DNA from: DATFRX01 sp035630615
GTDB lineage: Bacteria > Actinomycetota > Actinomycetes > Propionibacteriales > Nocardioidaceae
Direction: 5' to 3'
Length of the DNA stretch: 64,000 nt
NCBI GenBank assembly: GCA_035630615.1
Contig: DASQKI010000051.1
Coordinates: 22,899-86,898 of the forward strand
This document shows positions 7,221 through 15,542 of the stretch, in pieces. The translations under genes were made by a program, and so were the position numbers. The notes beneath the pieces were generated by a model, which was given only the letters and a program-made list of their open reading frames with translations, had not been told where the DNA came from and ran no database searches. Numbering within the stretch: the stretch's first letter is position 1; every line of letters starts with the position of its first letter.

Positions 7221-8060
7221 ATGGCCTCTTCGCCGTCCACCCTCATCACCGTCGCCCCCACCGGGGCCGAGACGGAGAAGGCCGACTTCCCCGCGCTTCC
7301 GACGACCCTCGAGGAGTTGGTGGAGACTGCGCGACGGTGCGAGACCGTCGGTGCTGCGATGGTCCATGTGCATATCCGCGACGCCGAGCACCGGCCGACG
7401 CTCGACCTGGGCCGGCTACGCGACACCGTCGCGGCGCTGCGGTCGGAGACGACCCTGGTCGTGCAACTGTCGACGGGCGGCTCCGTCCATGACCCGCTCG
7501 ACGATCGGCTGCAGGTACTCGAGGCGGCGCCGGACTCCTGCTCGCTGACGATGGGCACGGTCAACTTCGGCGACGAGGTGTTTTCGAATCCGTGGCCGTT
7601 CATCGTGGAGCTCTACCGGGCCACGAAGGAGCACGACGTCGTTCCGGAGTTCGAGTTGTTCGACCTCGGTCACGTCGCCGCGCTGCACCGGCTGCTCGAC
7701 GCCGAGGGCCTTCCGTACGGCGAGCGCGTCCACTGCGACCTCGTCATGGGTGTGCCCGGCGGCATGCCCGGCACGGCGGACGCGGTCGTCGCGGCGGTCA
7801 ACGCGATGCCCGATGCGGTCACGTCGTGGTCGGCCACCGGGATCGGGCGCACCACGCTGCCGGTCGCCTTCGCCGCACTCGCCAAGGGCGGTCATCTGCG
7901 GGTCGGCATGGAGGACACCCTGTCGCTGGCCCGACGCGTGCCGGTGAAGCACAACGCCGAGCTCGTCGAGCGGGCCTCCGCGTTGGCCGACCTGGCCCAG
8001 CGACCGGTCATGTCGTCGGACGGCGCCCGCGAGCTGCTCAACGTACGCCCGGCCGCCTAG
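7221..8060 (+). CDS. Beta-keto acid cleavage enzyme (BKACE, DUF849)
   Basis: A 279-residue TIM-barrel protein with the BKACE signature. The zinc motif H-x-H is in AAMVHVHIRD, the loop is EFELFDLGH, and GGMPGTADA and VGMEDTLSL are near the C-terminal barrel strands. The family condenses a beta-keto acid with acetyl-CoA to give acetoacetate and a CoA ester; the founding member, Kce, acts in lysine fermentation. The substrate here cannot be read, and no lysine-fermentation genes are nearby. The ATG at 7221 lies about 90 bp after the family B palindrome. Confidence 0.85.
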   Translation: MASSPSTLITVAPTGAETEKADFPALPTTLEELVETARRCETVGAAMVHVHIRDAEHRPTLDLGRLRDTVAALRSETTLVVQLSTGGSVHDPLDDRLQVLEAAPDSCSLTMGTVNFGDEVFSNPWPFIVELYRATKEHDVVPEFELFDLGHVAALHRLLDAEGLPYGERVHCDLVMGVPGGMPGTADAVVAAVNAMPDAVTSWSATGIGRTTLPVAFAALAKGGHLRVGMEDTLSLARRVPVKHNAELVERASALADLAQRPVMSSDGARELLNVRPAA

Positions 8061-8097
8061 CCGCCCAACCGACCGCGAGAGAACGGCAGGCGTCGGA

Positions 8098-8463
8098 TCA
8101 GTAGACGACGGCCTGAGCGTCGTCGGCCATGATCTCCTCGACATACGTCGCCGCGCCCGCGATCCGGATGCCGTCGACGACGTCGGTTTCGCCGATGTCG
8201 CGGCGGGCGGCACACTGCGTACACGCCGTGACCTGACCGGCGTCGAGGACCGCGTCGAGCAGCTCCGACAGCGGCGCCGCATGGGGGAGCGCGAACTCGG
8301 CGGCCCGGCCCGGGAGCGCGAACCAGGTCGACTCGCCGGTGAGCCACAGCGACACGTCGGCGCCGGCCGCGACGGCGGTGGCCGCCACGGTAAACGCCTG
8401 ACTGCATCGCTCTGGGGCGTCGGCGCCGGCGGTCACCTTCACGATCAGTCGCTGCTTGGCCAT
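8098..8463 (-). CDS. DsrE/DsrF-like family protein
   Basis: A 121-residue protein (MAKQRLIVKVTAGADAPERC) with an alternating alpha/beta DsrE-like fold. It has a CTQCAARR motif and a C-terminal EEIMADDAQAVVY typical of the actinobacterial DsrE paralogue. Related proteins bind sulfur on cysteines or act as peroxiredoxin-like accessory proteins. The ATG at 8463 was preferred over one 24 bases upstream because homology begins there. It converges with the BKACE gene. Confidence 0.78.
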   Translation of the reverse strand: MAKQRLIVKVTAGADAPERCSQAFTVAATAVAAGADVSLWLTGESTWFALPGRAAEFALPHAAPLSELLDAVLDAGQVTACTQCAARRDIGETDVVDGIRIAGAATYVEEIMADDAQAVVY

Positions 8464-8485
8464 GTCGTCGAGCCTAGGCACCTCC

Positions 8486-8539
8486 ACGTGAGATTTGGAT
8501 TTGTGGTCGCTATGGCAGCCGCAGACCCAAATCTCACGT
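8486..8539. repeat. Family E inverted repeat overlapping the MpaB stop codon
   Basis: ACGTGAGATTTGG (8486-8498) is inverted as CCAAATCTCACGT (8527-8539), with a 28-nt spacer that can itself pair (TGTGG/CCGCA). The stop codon of the MpaB-like gene (8534-8536 on the minus strand) lies inside the right arm. This suggests a terminator or an insertion precisely at a gene end. Confidence 0.7.
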
Positions 8540-9418
8540 CGGGCCGAGCCGGTCGATGACGTAGCCGTTCGGGTACGACCGGACCCACCGCAGTCGCTCG
8601 GCGCTGAACGGCCGGCGTCGCGGCGGCAGCCGCCGGATTGCCCGGGCGCGCAACCGCAGCATCGCCTCGGCCGCGGCCCGGACGTGTGGCGACGGCTGGT
8701 CGTAGCCCAACGCTCGCAGCAACGGCGCGTCGAGCAGCGACAGCGTCACCGAGCGGGCCATCCGCTGGCCGACCCCGGGGTAGAACGTCGCCGCCAGGTC
8801 GAGCGTCGCGTCGGCGACCGCCCGGCAGCGGGGATCGAATGCGAAGTGCTCCCGCTCGTAGCCGTCCATGAGCCGCTCGAACCCCTCGTACGTCGTCGGC
8901 AGCCCCTGGATCCCCATGCGTCGCCCGAGCGCATCCCAGTACGCAACCGCGGCGTCGATCTCGATCGGCAGCAGCCGGCGCCAGCCGTACGCGGCGTTCC
9001 ATCGGGTCGGCACGACGACGAAGGTGCTCGCGACGTACGCCATGTCGTCGTTGGAGATGTCGTAGGTCCGATGCAGCTGGTTCATCCGCCGGATCGCGGC
9101 TCGACCGCGCGGCGACGCCATGCCGTGCAGCCCGATCGCGTCGAGGATCAGCGACGTGTCGTCGTACCGCTTCTGCGGTCGCGTCGTGAACTCGCCGGTC
9201 TCGTGAAGCAGTCCGCCGATCGACGGCACCGCGAACGTGCGGAACAACGCCAGCGACAGCGACATGGCGGTGTCCCAGGGGAACTCGTACGCCGTGCTGA
9301 TCCGGGTGATCCGCTCGTAGTCGACGGCCGGATCGAGGTCGGCGACGACCCGCTGCCAGTGGTCGCGCGGCAACGGCCGTCTCACAGTCCGTCGGGATCG
9401 TGACAGTACCACTGTCAT
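8534..9418 (-). CDS. Oxygenase MpaB family protein (DUF2236)
   Basis: A 294-residue mostly helical protein with the DUF2236/latex-clearing-protein core. It starts in an R-rich segment, then shows ISTAYEFPWDTAMSLSLAL, LLHETGEFTTRPQKRYDDT and HRTYDISNDDMAYVASTF. In this family conserved histidines ligate a heme and the enzymes oxidise isoprenoid or acyl chains. The native substrate is unknown here. I took the ATG at 9418; a start 27 bases upstream is possible. The stop lies within an inverted repeat. Confidence 0.8.
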   Translation of the reverse strand: MTVVLSRSRRTVRRPLPRDHWQRVVADLDPAVDYERITRISTAYEFPWDTAMSLSLALFRTFAVPSIGGLLHETGEFTTRPQKRYDDTSLILDAIGLHGMASPRGRAAIRRMNQLHRTYDISNDDMAYVASTFVVVPTRWNAAYGWRRLLPIEIDAAVAYWDALGRRMGIQGLPTTYEGFERLMDGYEREHFAFDPRCRAVADATLDLAATFYPGVGQRMARSVTLSLLDAPLLRALGYDQPSPHVRAAAEAMLRLRARAIRRLPPRRRPFSAERLRWVRSYPNGYVIDRLGPT

Positions 9419-9486
9419 GGTGCAACGATGCCTCAGGACAATCACTTGCGTCCAGAGCGTAACTTTTTGGTTCTTCTGCCGTCTGT

Positions 9487-9609
9487 ATGGCCAAGGGAAT
9501 GGAGGTTCCGTTGCTCATCCTGCTGGTAATGGCCGCCTTGACGGTTGCGTGGTTTTCCCTGGTCTGCGTTTACCGGGTCTTCCGCGGGGAGGTTAAGAGC
9601 GCGCCCTAA
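9487..9609 (+). CDS. Small single-helix membrane protein (40 residues)
   Basis: This short ORF encodes MAKGMEVPLLILLVMA followed by ALTVAWFSLVCVYRVFRGEV and ends KSAP. That gives one membrane helix (about residues 8-30) and a basic cytoplasmic tail. The stop is nine bases before the nitrobindin-like ATG, so the two are probably co-transcribed. I know no family for it. Its hydropathy, codon use and tight spacing argue that it is real. Confidence 0.6.
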   Translation: MAKGMEVPLLILLVMAALTVAWFSLVCVYRVFRGEVKSAP

Positions 9610-9618
9610 AATCGCTAG

Positions 9619-10113
9619 ATGGCGTTCGAGATCCCCGAAGACCTGCATCCCGACCTCGTCCCGTTCGCGTGGCTACTCGGGACGTGGGAGGGCCAGGGAC
9701 ACGGAGATTATCCGACGATCGATTCCTTTCATTTCGGCCAGCAGCTGATCTTTGCCCACGACGGGCGGCCGTTCTTGCACTACTTCTCGCGGACCTGGCT
9801 GCTCGACGACGTGGGTGACAAGATTCGCGACGCCGCGCTCGAGACCGGCTTCCTCCGAGCCCGGCCCGATGGCGAGGTCGAGTTGCTGCTCGCCCATCAC
9901 TCGGGTGTGGTCGAGATCTGGTACGGCAAGGTCGACGGCGCCAAGCTCGAGATCGGCACCGACGTCGTCGCGCGTACGCACAGCGCGAAGGAGGTCACGG
10001 CCGGCCAGCGGCTGTACGGCCTGGTCGAGGGCGACTTGCTCTACGCCTACGACATGGCCGCGATGGGACAGGAGCTCCAGCCCCACATCTGGGCCCGTCT
10101 CCAACCCGCCTAA
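9619..10113 (+). CDS. Nitrobindin-like heme-binding beta-barrel protein (DUF1794/FABP-like)
   Basis: A 164-residue lipocalin-like barrel with the nitrobindin signature G-T-W-E-G-Q-G-H-G-D-Y-P near the N-terminus, the strand HYFSRTWLLD and the histidine-bearing AHHSGVVEIWYG. Nitrobindins bind ferric heme through a C-terminal histidine and can scavenge peroxynitrite. The M. tuberculosis member is Rv0813c, again near the sulfurtransferase block. It follows the 40-residue membrane peptide by nine bases. Confidence 0.88.
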   Translation: MAFEIPEDLHPDLVPFAWLLGTWEGQGHGDYPTIDSFHFGQQLIFAHDGRPFLHYFSRTWLLDDVGDKIRDAALETGFLRARPDGEVELLLAHHSGVVEIWYGKVDGAKLEIGTDVVARTHSAKEVTAGQRLYGLVEGDLLYAYDMAAMGQELQPHIWARLQPA

Positions 10114-10128
10114 CACCTCGTGGCGCGC

Positions 10129-10208
10129 CGATCCGTGAGTTGCGGTGTGCCGATCCGTGAGTTGTGGCGCGCCGATCCGTGACTTGTGGTGCCGCGATCC
10201 GTGAGTTG
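10129..10208. repeat. Family C tandem repeat, four copies at 22-bp period
   Basis: CGATCCGTGAGTTG or a one-base variant starts at 10129, 10151, 10173 and 10195, exactly 22 bp apart, between the nitrobindin and ygfZ genes. The same word occurs directly and inverted at 40126-40213. A 22-bp step is close to two helical turns, so all copies face one side of the DNA. Confidence 0.85.
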
Positions 10209-10253
10209 TGGGACGGCAACCGGTTACTCGTGGCGCTGCCGTACCGTGGAAGC

Positions 10254-11177
10254 GTGACGTACGAGAATCCGCTGCTGTCCCGCCCCGGTGCCGTAGCCGC
10301 CGACCCGCCAGACGCCGGTGTCGCCGCTCACTACGGTGACCCGTACGCCGAGCAGCGCCGGCTCGAGGACGGCTCCGGCTGGGTCGACCTGTCCCATCAC
10401 GACGTCGTGCGGATCGCCGGAGCGGACCGGCTCGACTACCTCCACGCGATGGCGTCGCAGGTGTTCGAGGGCCTCGAGTCCGGTCGCCACGTCGACACGC
10501 TGATCCTGTCGCCGCAGGGCCACATCGAGCATGCCTTCGGCGGCTGGGACGACGGCGAGGCGTTTGTGGCGCACACCGAGCCTGGTCGGGGCGAGGCGCT
10601 GGTCGAGCTGATCGACAGCACGCGGTTCATGATGCGCGTCGAGGCCGAGATCGTGACCGAGGCGTTGGCCCTGGTCTACGATGGCGCGCCGCTGCTTGTC
10701 GAGCGGGCGACGCTTGCCGACCGGCCCGGCGAGTTGAGCGGCGTGTGGGCCTACGAAGCACTTCGCATCGCGGCCGGACGACCGCGGTTTGGCGTCGATA
10801 CCGACCACCGCACGATCCCCAACGAGCTCGGCCTCATCGGGAGCGTGGCCCACGTCGACAAGGGCTGCTATCGCGGCCAGGAGACCGTCGCTCGGGTGCA
10901 CAACCTCGGCCGCCCACCGCGCCGGCTCACCCGCTTGCACCTCGACGGGTCGGTGGACCGATTGCCGGCGCCCGGGGCCGAGGTGTCTGTCGACGGCGCC
11001 GCGGTCGGAGTCGTGGGGTCGTCCGCGCGGCATTACGAGCTCGGGCCGATCGGACTGGCGTTACTCAAGCGCGCGACCCCGGTCGATGCGGCGCTGCTGG
11101 CCGATGGCATTGCGGCGTCGCAGGAGGCCCTTGTCGATCCGGACGTCGGCCTCCACGTACGGGCGGCGCTGCGCTGA
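10254..11177 (+). CDS. ygfZ: Folate-binding YgfZ/GcvT-like iron-sulfur maturation protein
   Basis: A 307-residue protein with the GcvT fold and the YgfZ signature K-G-C-Y-R-G-Q-E (in DKGCYRGQETVARVHNLG). YgfZ uses tetrahydrofolate and helps repair or maturation of certain Fe-S enzymes, such as MiaB. The GTG at 10254 (VTYENPLLSRPGAV) starts just after the 22-bp repeats; upstream in-frame sequence is repeat DNA. M. tuberculosis carries a similar gene near Rv0813c (recalled). Confidence 0.9.
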   Translation: MTYENPLLSRPGAVAADPPDAGVAAHYGDPYAEQRRLEDGSGWVDLSHHDVVRIAGADRLDYLHAMASQVFEGLESGRHVDTLILSPQGHIEHAFGGWDDGEAFVAHTEPGRGEALVELIDSTRFMMRVEAEIVTEALALVYDGAPLLVERATLADRPGELSGVWAYEALRIAAGRPRFGVDTDHRTIPNELGLIGSVAHVDKGCYRGQETVARVHNLGRPPRRLTRLHLDGSVDRLPAPGAEVSVDGAAVGVVGSSARHYELGPIGLALLKRATPVDAALLADGIAASQEALVDPDVGLHVRAALR

Positions 11178-11200
11178 CCGCCTCGGTCCGCCATCGGATG

Positions 11201-11247
11201 TGTGCGCGAATCGTCCGGTCGAGTCGGCCCGGAGGCGATTCGCGCAC
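11201..11247. repeat. Family D inverted repeat, left copy
   Basis: TGTGCGCGAATCG (11201-11213) is inverted as CGATTCGCGCAC (11236-11247). It separates ygfZ from the convergent DUF559 pseudogene. A second copy lies at 12113-12162, at the other end of that pseudogene. Confidence 0.8.
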
Positions 11248-11256
11248 GATTACGAC

Positions 11257-12112
11257 TCACCGCGGGTCGAACCATCGGAAGCTCGGCGGTGGCCCGTCGT
11301 AACCACGTTCGCGAAGGGCTCGATAGACCCGCCAGACCAGGTCTTGCGGTTGACGCATCCCGGTTCGCGTCACGACGATGACTCGCCAGCCGGCCGCTTC
11401 GAGGGCCTCTCGCCTGGCGATGTCGTACTCGCGCTGCCCCTCCGTCGCCCAATGGTGCTGACCGTCGTACTCGACGACGACCCGGTACGAGACGTACACC
11501 AGGTCCGGCCGGGCGATGAAGTCGTCACGGTCGCCGATGCGGAGGTTTGGCACCGGCTCCGGAAGTCCCGCGAACACGAGGATCAGGCGTAGGACCGTCT
11601 CGCGTGGCGACTCAACTCGCTCACGTACGTATGCCATCGCCCGACGGGCCCGCTTCACGCCGTGCGCTGTCGATGACGCGACGGCCTCCGTCAGCTCGGC
11701 CAAGTTGATCCGTCCGAGGTGGAGCAGCCAGTCACCGGCGATGACGCGATCGACGAATCGCAGAGGTCAACGCCGGTGTCGTGACGGGAAGACCGCGGCG
11801 CCGGCACACGGCCACAGATCCTCGGCGCCGGTGACAAATCAGCTCAGACCGGCGGACCGGATGAGGGTGCGTTGTGGTTGCATGGATCGGAAGCAAGGGT
11901 CCGGCTTCGACGCCCCACAGCCACAACGCGGTCGTACGCGCGATCGCGCTCCCCTTCGGAAGCACGAGGAGCGCGGCGAACGCCCACATCCAGGGCGTCA
12001 GATCGAGGTCGACCGGCGCATATACCCCATGGAGGAGCCGGCGGAACCGCTTGCCGCGGAGCTGTTTGGACGAAATACCGTGCGCGTACGCCTCCTCGCA
12101 GGTGAAGGGCCG
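11257..12112 (-). pseudogene. DUF559 (Vsr-like endonuclease fold) protein with AbiEi-like N-terminus, frameshifted and 5'-truncated
   Basis: The C-terminal half (11257 to about 11757) encodes FVDRVIAGDWLLHLGRIN, then RETVLRLILVFAGL, RPDLVY and VVVEYDGQHHWA, the DUF559 nuclease core. The N-terminal half lies one frame away. It reads RPFTCEEAYAHGISSKQLRG, RRLLHGVYAPVDLDLT, ARTTALWLWGV and RGLPVTTPAL, the AbiEi-like helix-turn-helix usual in these proteins. The frames join near 11755-11761, where one base is extra. Homology stops at 12112, exactly where a family D palindrome begins, and no start codon is left. A shorter product from 11703 (148 residues) could still be made. Confidence 0.78.
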
Positions 12113-12162
12113 GTGTGCGTGAATCGTCCGTCGCGATCGACGCCGCGGGCGATTCGCGCACG
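12113..12162. repeat. Family D inverted repeat, right copy
   Basis: GTGTGCGTGAATCGTCCG (12113-12130) faces CGGGCGATTCGCGCACG (12146-12162). It abuts the truncated 5' end of the DUF559 pseudogene and lies just downstream of cysN. With the copy at 11201-11247 it brackets the pseudogene. Confidence 0.8.
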
Positions 12163-12187
12163 AAATCGCCGTACGCGAGCCGAAGGG

Positions 12188-13459
12188 TCAGATGATCATG
12201 CCCGCGCCGACGGTGACGCCGGTGGCCTCGTCGACGAGGATGAACGACCCGGTCGTCCGGTTCTTCGAGTACGGGTCACACAGCAGCGGCACGGTCGAAC
12301 GCAACTGCACCCGCCCGATCTCGTTGAGCCCGAGGTCCTTGGTCTCCTGGTCGCGGTGCAGGGTGTTGACGTCGAGCCGATACTGAATGTCCTTGACCAG
12401 CACTCGTCCGGCCCGCGTCGTGTGCTTGATCGCGAGCTTCTGACGGGGCCGAAGCGGCTGCGTGGTCATCCAGCAGACCATCGCGTCGATGTCCTGGCTC
12501 GGCTCCGGGGCGTTTTGCGGCCGGCAGATCATGTCGCCGCGCGACACGTCGAGATCGTCCTCGAGCCGCACAGTCACCGACATCGGCGGGAACGCCTCGC
12601 CGACCTCCTTGTCGAAGTCGTCGATGGCGGCGATCCGAGATGTGAATCCGCTCGGCAATACGAGGACCTCGTCGCCGGGCTTGAGTACGCCACCGGCGAC
12701 CGTACCCGCGTAGCCACGGTAGTCGTGGAACTCGTCGGACTTCGGCCGCACGACGTATTGCACCGGGAACCTGGTGTCGACGAGATCCCGGTCGGACGCC
12801 ACGTGGATGTGCTCCAGGTGGTGCATCAGCGACGGGCCGTCGTACCACGGCATGTTTTCGCCGCGCAGCACGACGTTGTCGCCCTTGAGAGCCGAGATCG
12901 GGATGATCGTCAGGTCCGGGATGGTCAGCTTGGTCGCGAACGACGTGAACGCCTGGTGGATCTCCTTGTAGACGTCCTCGGAGTAGTCGACCAGGTCCAT
13001 CTTGTTGACCGCGAGCACGAGGTGCGGCACCCGCAGCAGCGACAGGATCACCGCGTGCCGATGGCTCTGCTCGGTCAACCCCTGCCGCGCGTCGACCAGC
13101 ACCAGACCGAGATCGGCCGTCGAGGCGCCGGTCACCATGTTGCGGGTGTACTGCACGTGGCCCGGCGTGTCCGCAATGATGAACTTCCGGGTCGGGGTCG
13201 CGAAGTAGCGGTAGGCCACGTCGATCGTGATGCCCTGCTCGCGCTCGGACCGAAGCCCGTCGGTCAGCAGCGCCAGGTCGGTGTAGTCGTAGCCGCGCGA
13301 CTGCGAGGTGGCCTCGACCGCCTCGAGCTGGTCTTCGAAGATCGCCTTGGAGTCGAGCAGCAGCCGGCCGATCAGGGTCGACTTGCCGTCGTCGACCGAG
13401 CCGGCGGTGGCGAACCGCAGGAGGTCCATCGAGGGCCGAGGTGCATCTTGCGCCGACAT
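12188..13459 (-). CDS. cysN: Sulfate adenylyltransferase subunit 1, GTPase
   Basis: A 423-residue EF-Tu-like GTPase (P-loop GSVDDGKSTLIGRLL; DTPGHVQYTRNM; NKMDLVDYS). It drives ATP sulfurylation of sulfate by CysD through GTP hydrolysis. Unlike mycobacterial CysNC there is no fused APS kinase; that activity lies on the separate cysC upstream. The ATG at 13459 overlaps the cysD stop by one base. It is the last gene of the leftward operon cysC-tauE-cysD-cysN. Confidence 0.95.
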   Translation of the reverse strand: MSAQDAPRPSMDLLRFATAGSVDDGKSTLIGRLLLDSKAIFEDQLEAVEATSQSRGYDYTDLALLTDGLRSEREQGITIDVAYRYFATPTRKFIIADTPGHVQYTRNMVTGASTADLGLVLVDARQGLTEQSHRHAVILSLLRVPHLVLAVNKMDLVDYSEDVYKEIHQAFTSFATKLTIPDLTIIPISALKGDNVVLRGENMPWYDGPSLMHHLEHIHVASDRDLVDTRFPVQYVVRPKSDEFHDYRGYAGTVAGGVLKPGDEVLVLPSGFTSRIAAIDDFDKEVGEAFPPMSVTVRLEDDLDVSRGDMICRPQNAPEPSQDIDAMVCWMTTQPLRPRQKLAIKHTTRAGRVLVKDIQYRLDVNTLHRDQETKDLGLNEIGRVQLRSTVPLLCDPYSKNRTTGSFILVDEATGVTVGAGMII

Positions 13460-14370
13460 CAGAAGTAACCCTCTCGCTTGCGGTCTTCCATCGCGGCCTC
13501 GGAGAACTTGTCGTCGCCCCGGGTCGCGCCACGCTCGGTGACTCGCGCAACCGCGATCTCGTCGATGATCTCGCCGATCGTCGACGCCTTGCTCTCCACA
13601 CAGCCGGTCAGTGTCATGTCGCCGACCGTCCGGAATCGCACGGTACGCTCCTCTGCCGCCTCGCCGGGCTTGAGACTCACGTACTCGGACTCCGAGATCA
13701 GCATGCCGTCGCGCTCGATGACCCGACGGTTGTGGCTGTAGTAGATCGACGGGATCTCGATCTGCTCCTGGCCGATGTAGTGCCAGACGTCGAGCTCGGT
13801 CCAGTTGGACAATGGGAACACCCGCATGTGCTCGCCCTCGTGGATCCGGCCGTTGTAGAGGCTCCACAGCTCGGGCCGCTGGTTTTTCGGGTCCCACTGG
13901 CCAAACTCGTCACGGTGCGAATAGACCCGCTCCTTGGCTCGCGCCTTCTCCTCGTCGCGCCGCCCGCCGCCGAAGGCCGCGGTGAAGGCGTGCTCCTCGA
14001 TGCAGTGGAGGAGGGTGCCGATCTGCAGCCGGTTGCGGCTGGTCTTGCCGTCGTCGACGACCACGCCGTCCTTGATGGCCTGCTCGACCGAGGCGACGAT
14101 CAGCTGAACGCCCAGGCGGTTGACCCAGTTGTCTCGCGTCGACAGCACCTCGGGGAAGTCGAAGCCGGTGTCGACCTGCAGGACCGGGAACGGGATCTTG
14201 GCCGGGTAGAACGCCTTCTCGGCGAGCCGCATCATGCAGATCGAGTCTTTGCCGCCGGAGAACATGAGCACCGGCTTCTCGAATTCGGCCGCGACCTCGC
14301 GGAAGATGTGGATCGACTCCGCCTCGAGCTCGTCCAATTGGCTCAAGCGGTAGTCCGAGTGTGTTGACAT
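13459..14370 (-). CDS. cysD: Sulfate adenylyltransferase subunit 2
   Basis: A 303-residue ATP-pyrophosphatase (N-type) enzyme with the PP-loop SGGKDS (in PVLMFSGGKDSICMMRLA). Other typical CysD segments are FPVLQVDTGFDFPEV, GGRRDEEKARAKER and PLSNWTELDVWHYI. With CysN it makes APS from sulfate and ATP. The ATG at 14370 begins MSTHSDYRLSQLDELEAESI and has a GAGGAG site; an upstream in-frame ATG at 14409 is less likely. It follows the TauE-type exporter by 75 bases. Confidence 0.95.
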   Translation of the reverse strand: MSTHSDYRLSQLDELEAESIHIFREVAAEFEKPVLMFSGGKDSICMMRLAEKAFYPAKIPFPVLQVDTGFDFPEVLSTRDNWVNRLGVQLIVASVEQAIKDGVVVDDGKTSRNRLQIGTLLHCIEEHAFTAAFGGGRRDEEKARAKERVYSHRDEFGQWDPKNQRPELWSLYNGRIHEGEHMRVFPLSNWTELDVWHYIGQEQIEIPSIYYSHNRRVIERDGMLISESEYVSLKPGEAAEERTVRFRTVGDMTLTGCVESKASTIGEIIDEIAVARVTERGATRGDDKFSEAAMEDRKREGYF

Positions 14371-14445
14371 GGGGGTAGAAGGCTCCTCGTGCGCGAAAGC
14401 AGGGGTCATCGTACCTAGGTTTGTGGGTGTTCCAACTCGGGCCCG

Positions 14446-15375
14446 TCAGCGAACGCGGTCGTCGTCGGGCTGACTGCCGTTGGCGAACGCCGGCAAACCG
14501 TGTCGCCGACGCACGAAACCCCAGGCAACGGGACCGAGGATCAACAGGCCGGCCCCGACCATACCAACGACGGTCGGGGGGACGTGGAGCATGCCCAGTC
14601 CGGTCAGGGTCAAGACGATCACGATGCCGCGGCGTACGACGCCCTGTGACACCCAGTTGGCGATGTGGGCGCCGACGAACGTGCCCGGCGACCCACCGAC
14701 CACGAGCGGGATCAAGACCTCCCAGTCGACGCCAGTGACGATCACGTGGGATATCGCCGCCGAAAGCACCAGCGGCACCGCCTGCACGAGGTCGGTGCCG
14801 ACCAGCTTCACGGCCTGCAGCGTCGGGTAGAGCAGCAGCAGCGACACCATGATCAGCGACCCCGAACCGACCGAGGTGATCCCGACCAGCAAGCCGCCGA
14901 AGGCGCCGACCAGGAGGGTTGGCACCGGCCGGATCTTCGGATCCTCAGTCGACAGTGGCCGCCCGCTCGTGATCCGACGCATGTTGAGATAGAGCCGCAG
15001 CGTGTACGTCGTGGCCGTCAGGATCAATGCGATCCCGATCGCGATCTTGAGGAAGTCGGTCTGCTCCTCGTCGGAGCCGATGGCCTGGATGATGAACGCC
15101 CCGGCGAACGCGGTGGGCACCGAACCGACCATCAACCAGCCGGCCAGGCGGAAGTTCGGCGATCCCTCCCGGGCGTGTACGGCGGCGCCGACGCTCTTGT
15201 TGAGGCTGGCGGCGACCAGATCGTTCGCGACCGCGGCGGCCGGATTGACGTTGAGGAAGATCAGGGCCGGCGTCATCAGGGCGCCACCCCCCATGCCCGT
15301 CATCCCGATGACGATGCCGACCAGGAAGCTCACCAGCAGGATCGATGCGGCGGTCGTCGTGAGCAGGTCCGGCAT
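14446..15375 (-). CDS. TauE/SafE family sulfite or sulfate permease
   Basis: A 309-residue, eight-to-nine-helix membrane protein of the TSUP/TauE family. It shows the internal two-fold motif GMTGMGGGALMTPALIFL and GITSVGSGSLIMVSLLLL. Members export sulfite or sulfonates or import sulfate or thiosulfate. Sitting between cysC and cysD in one operon, it most likely moves an inorganic sulfur oxyanion. The direction of transport is not visible from sequence. Confidence 0.88.
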   Translation of the reverse strand: MPDLLTTTAASILLVSFLVGIVIGMTGMGGGALMTPALIFLNVNPAAAVANDLVAASLNKSVGAAVHAREGSPNFRLAGWLMVGSVPTAFAGAFIIQAIGSDEEQTDFLKIAIGIALILTATTYTLRLYLNMRRITSGRPLSTEDPKIRPVPTLLVGAFGGLLVGITSVGSGSLIMVSLLLLYPTLQAVKLVGTDLVQAVPLVLSAAISHVIVTGVDWEVLIPLVVGGSPGTFVGAHIANWVSQGVVRRGIVIVLTLTGLGMLHVPPTVVGMVGAGLLILGPVAWGFVRRRHGLPAFANGSQPDDDRVR

Positions 15376-15416
15376 GAACAGATCCGATCAGGTTGGGGTA
15401 GCCAGGTGCCCGGTTC

Positions 15417-15542
15417 TCAAGTAAGACAACAGAACACATCGAGAACCTCGTCTACGGCATCTTCGATGCTTCGGCCCGTGGTGTCCAATCCGGCGCCGGT
15501 GGCATCGGTCGCGAACGGGTCCGCGATCGTGGGTGGATCCGA
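15417..15542 (-). pseudogene. Duplicated cysC C-terminal tail, in frame after the cysC stop
   Basis: Reading on past the cysC TGA (15543-15545) in the same frame gives about 41 codons ending in a TGA at 15417-15419. They include DTTGRSIEDAVDEVLDV, nearly the same as the cysC C-terminus DTTGRSIEAALGDVLDV. The two copies are 168 bases (56 codons) apart. A 13-bp direct repeat, GATCCGATCAGGT, at 15381 and 15536 flanks this segment. It looks like an old tandem duplication of the end of cysC. No start codon or ribosome site precedes it. Confidence 0.6.

Noticed and set aside
11516..13468. A long rightward open frame over DUF559 and cysN
   Set aside because: It is antisense to genes with clear homology on the other strand and its translation is low-complexity Arg/Val/Asp.
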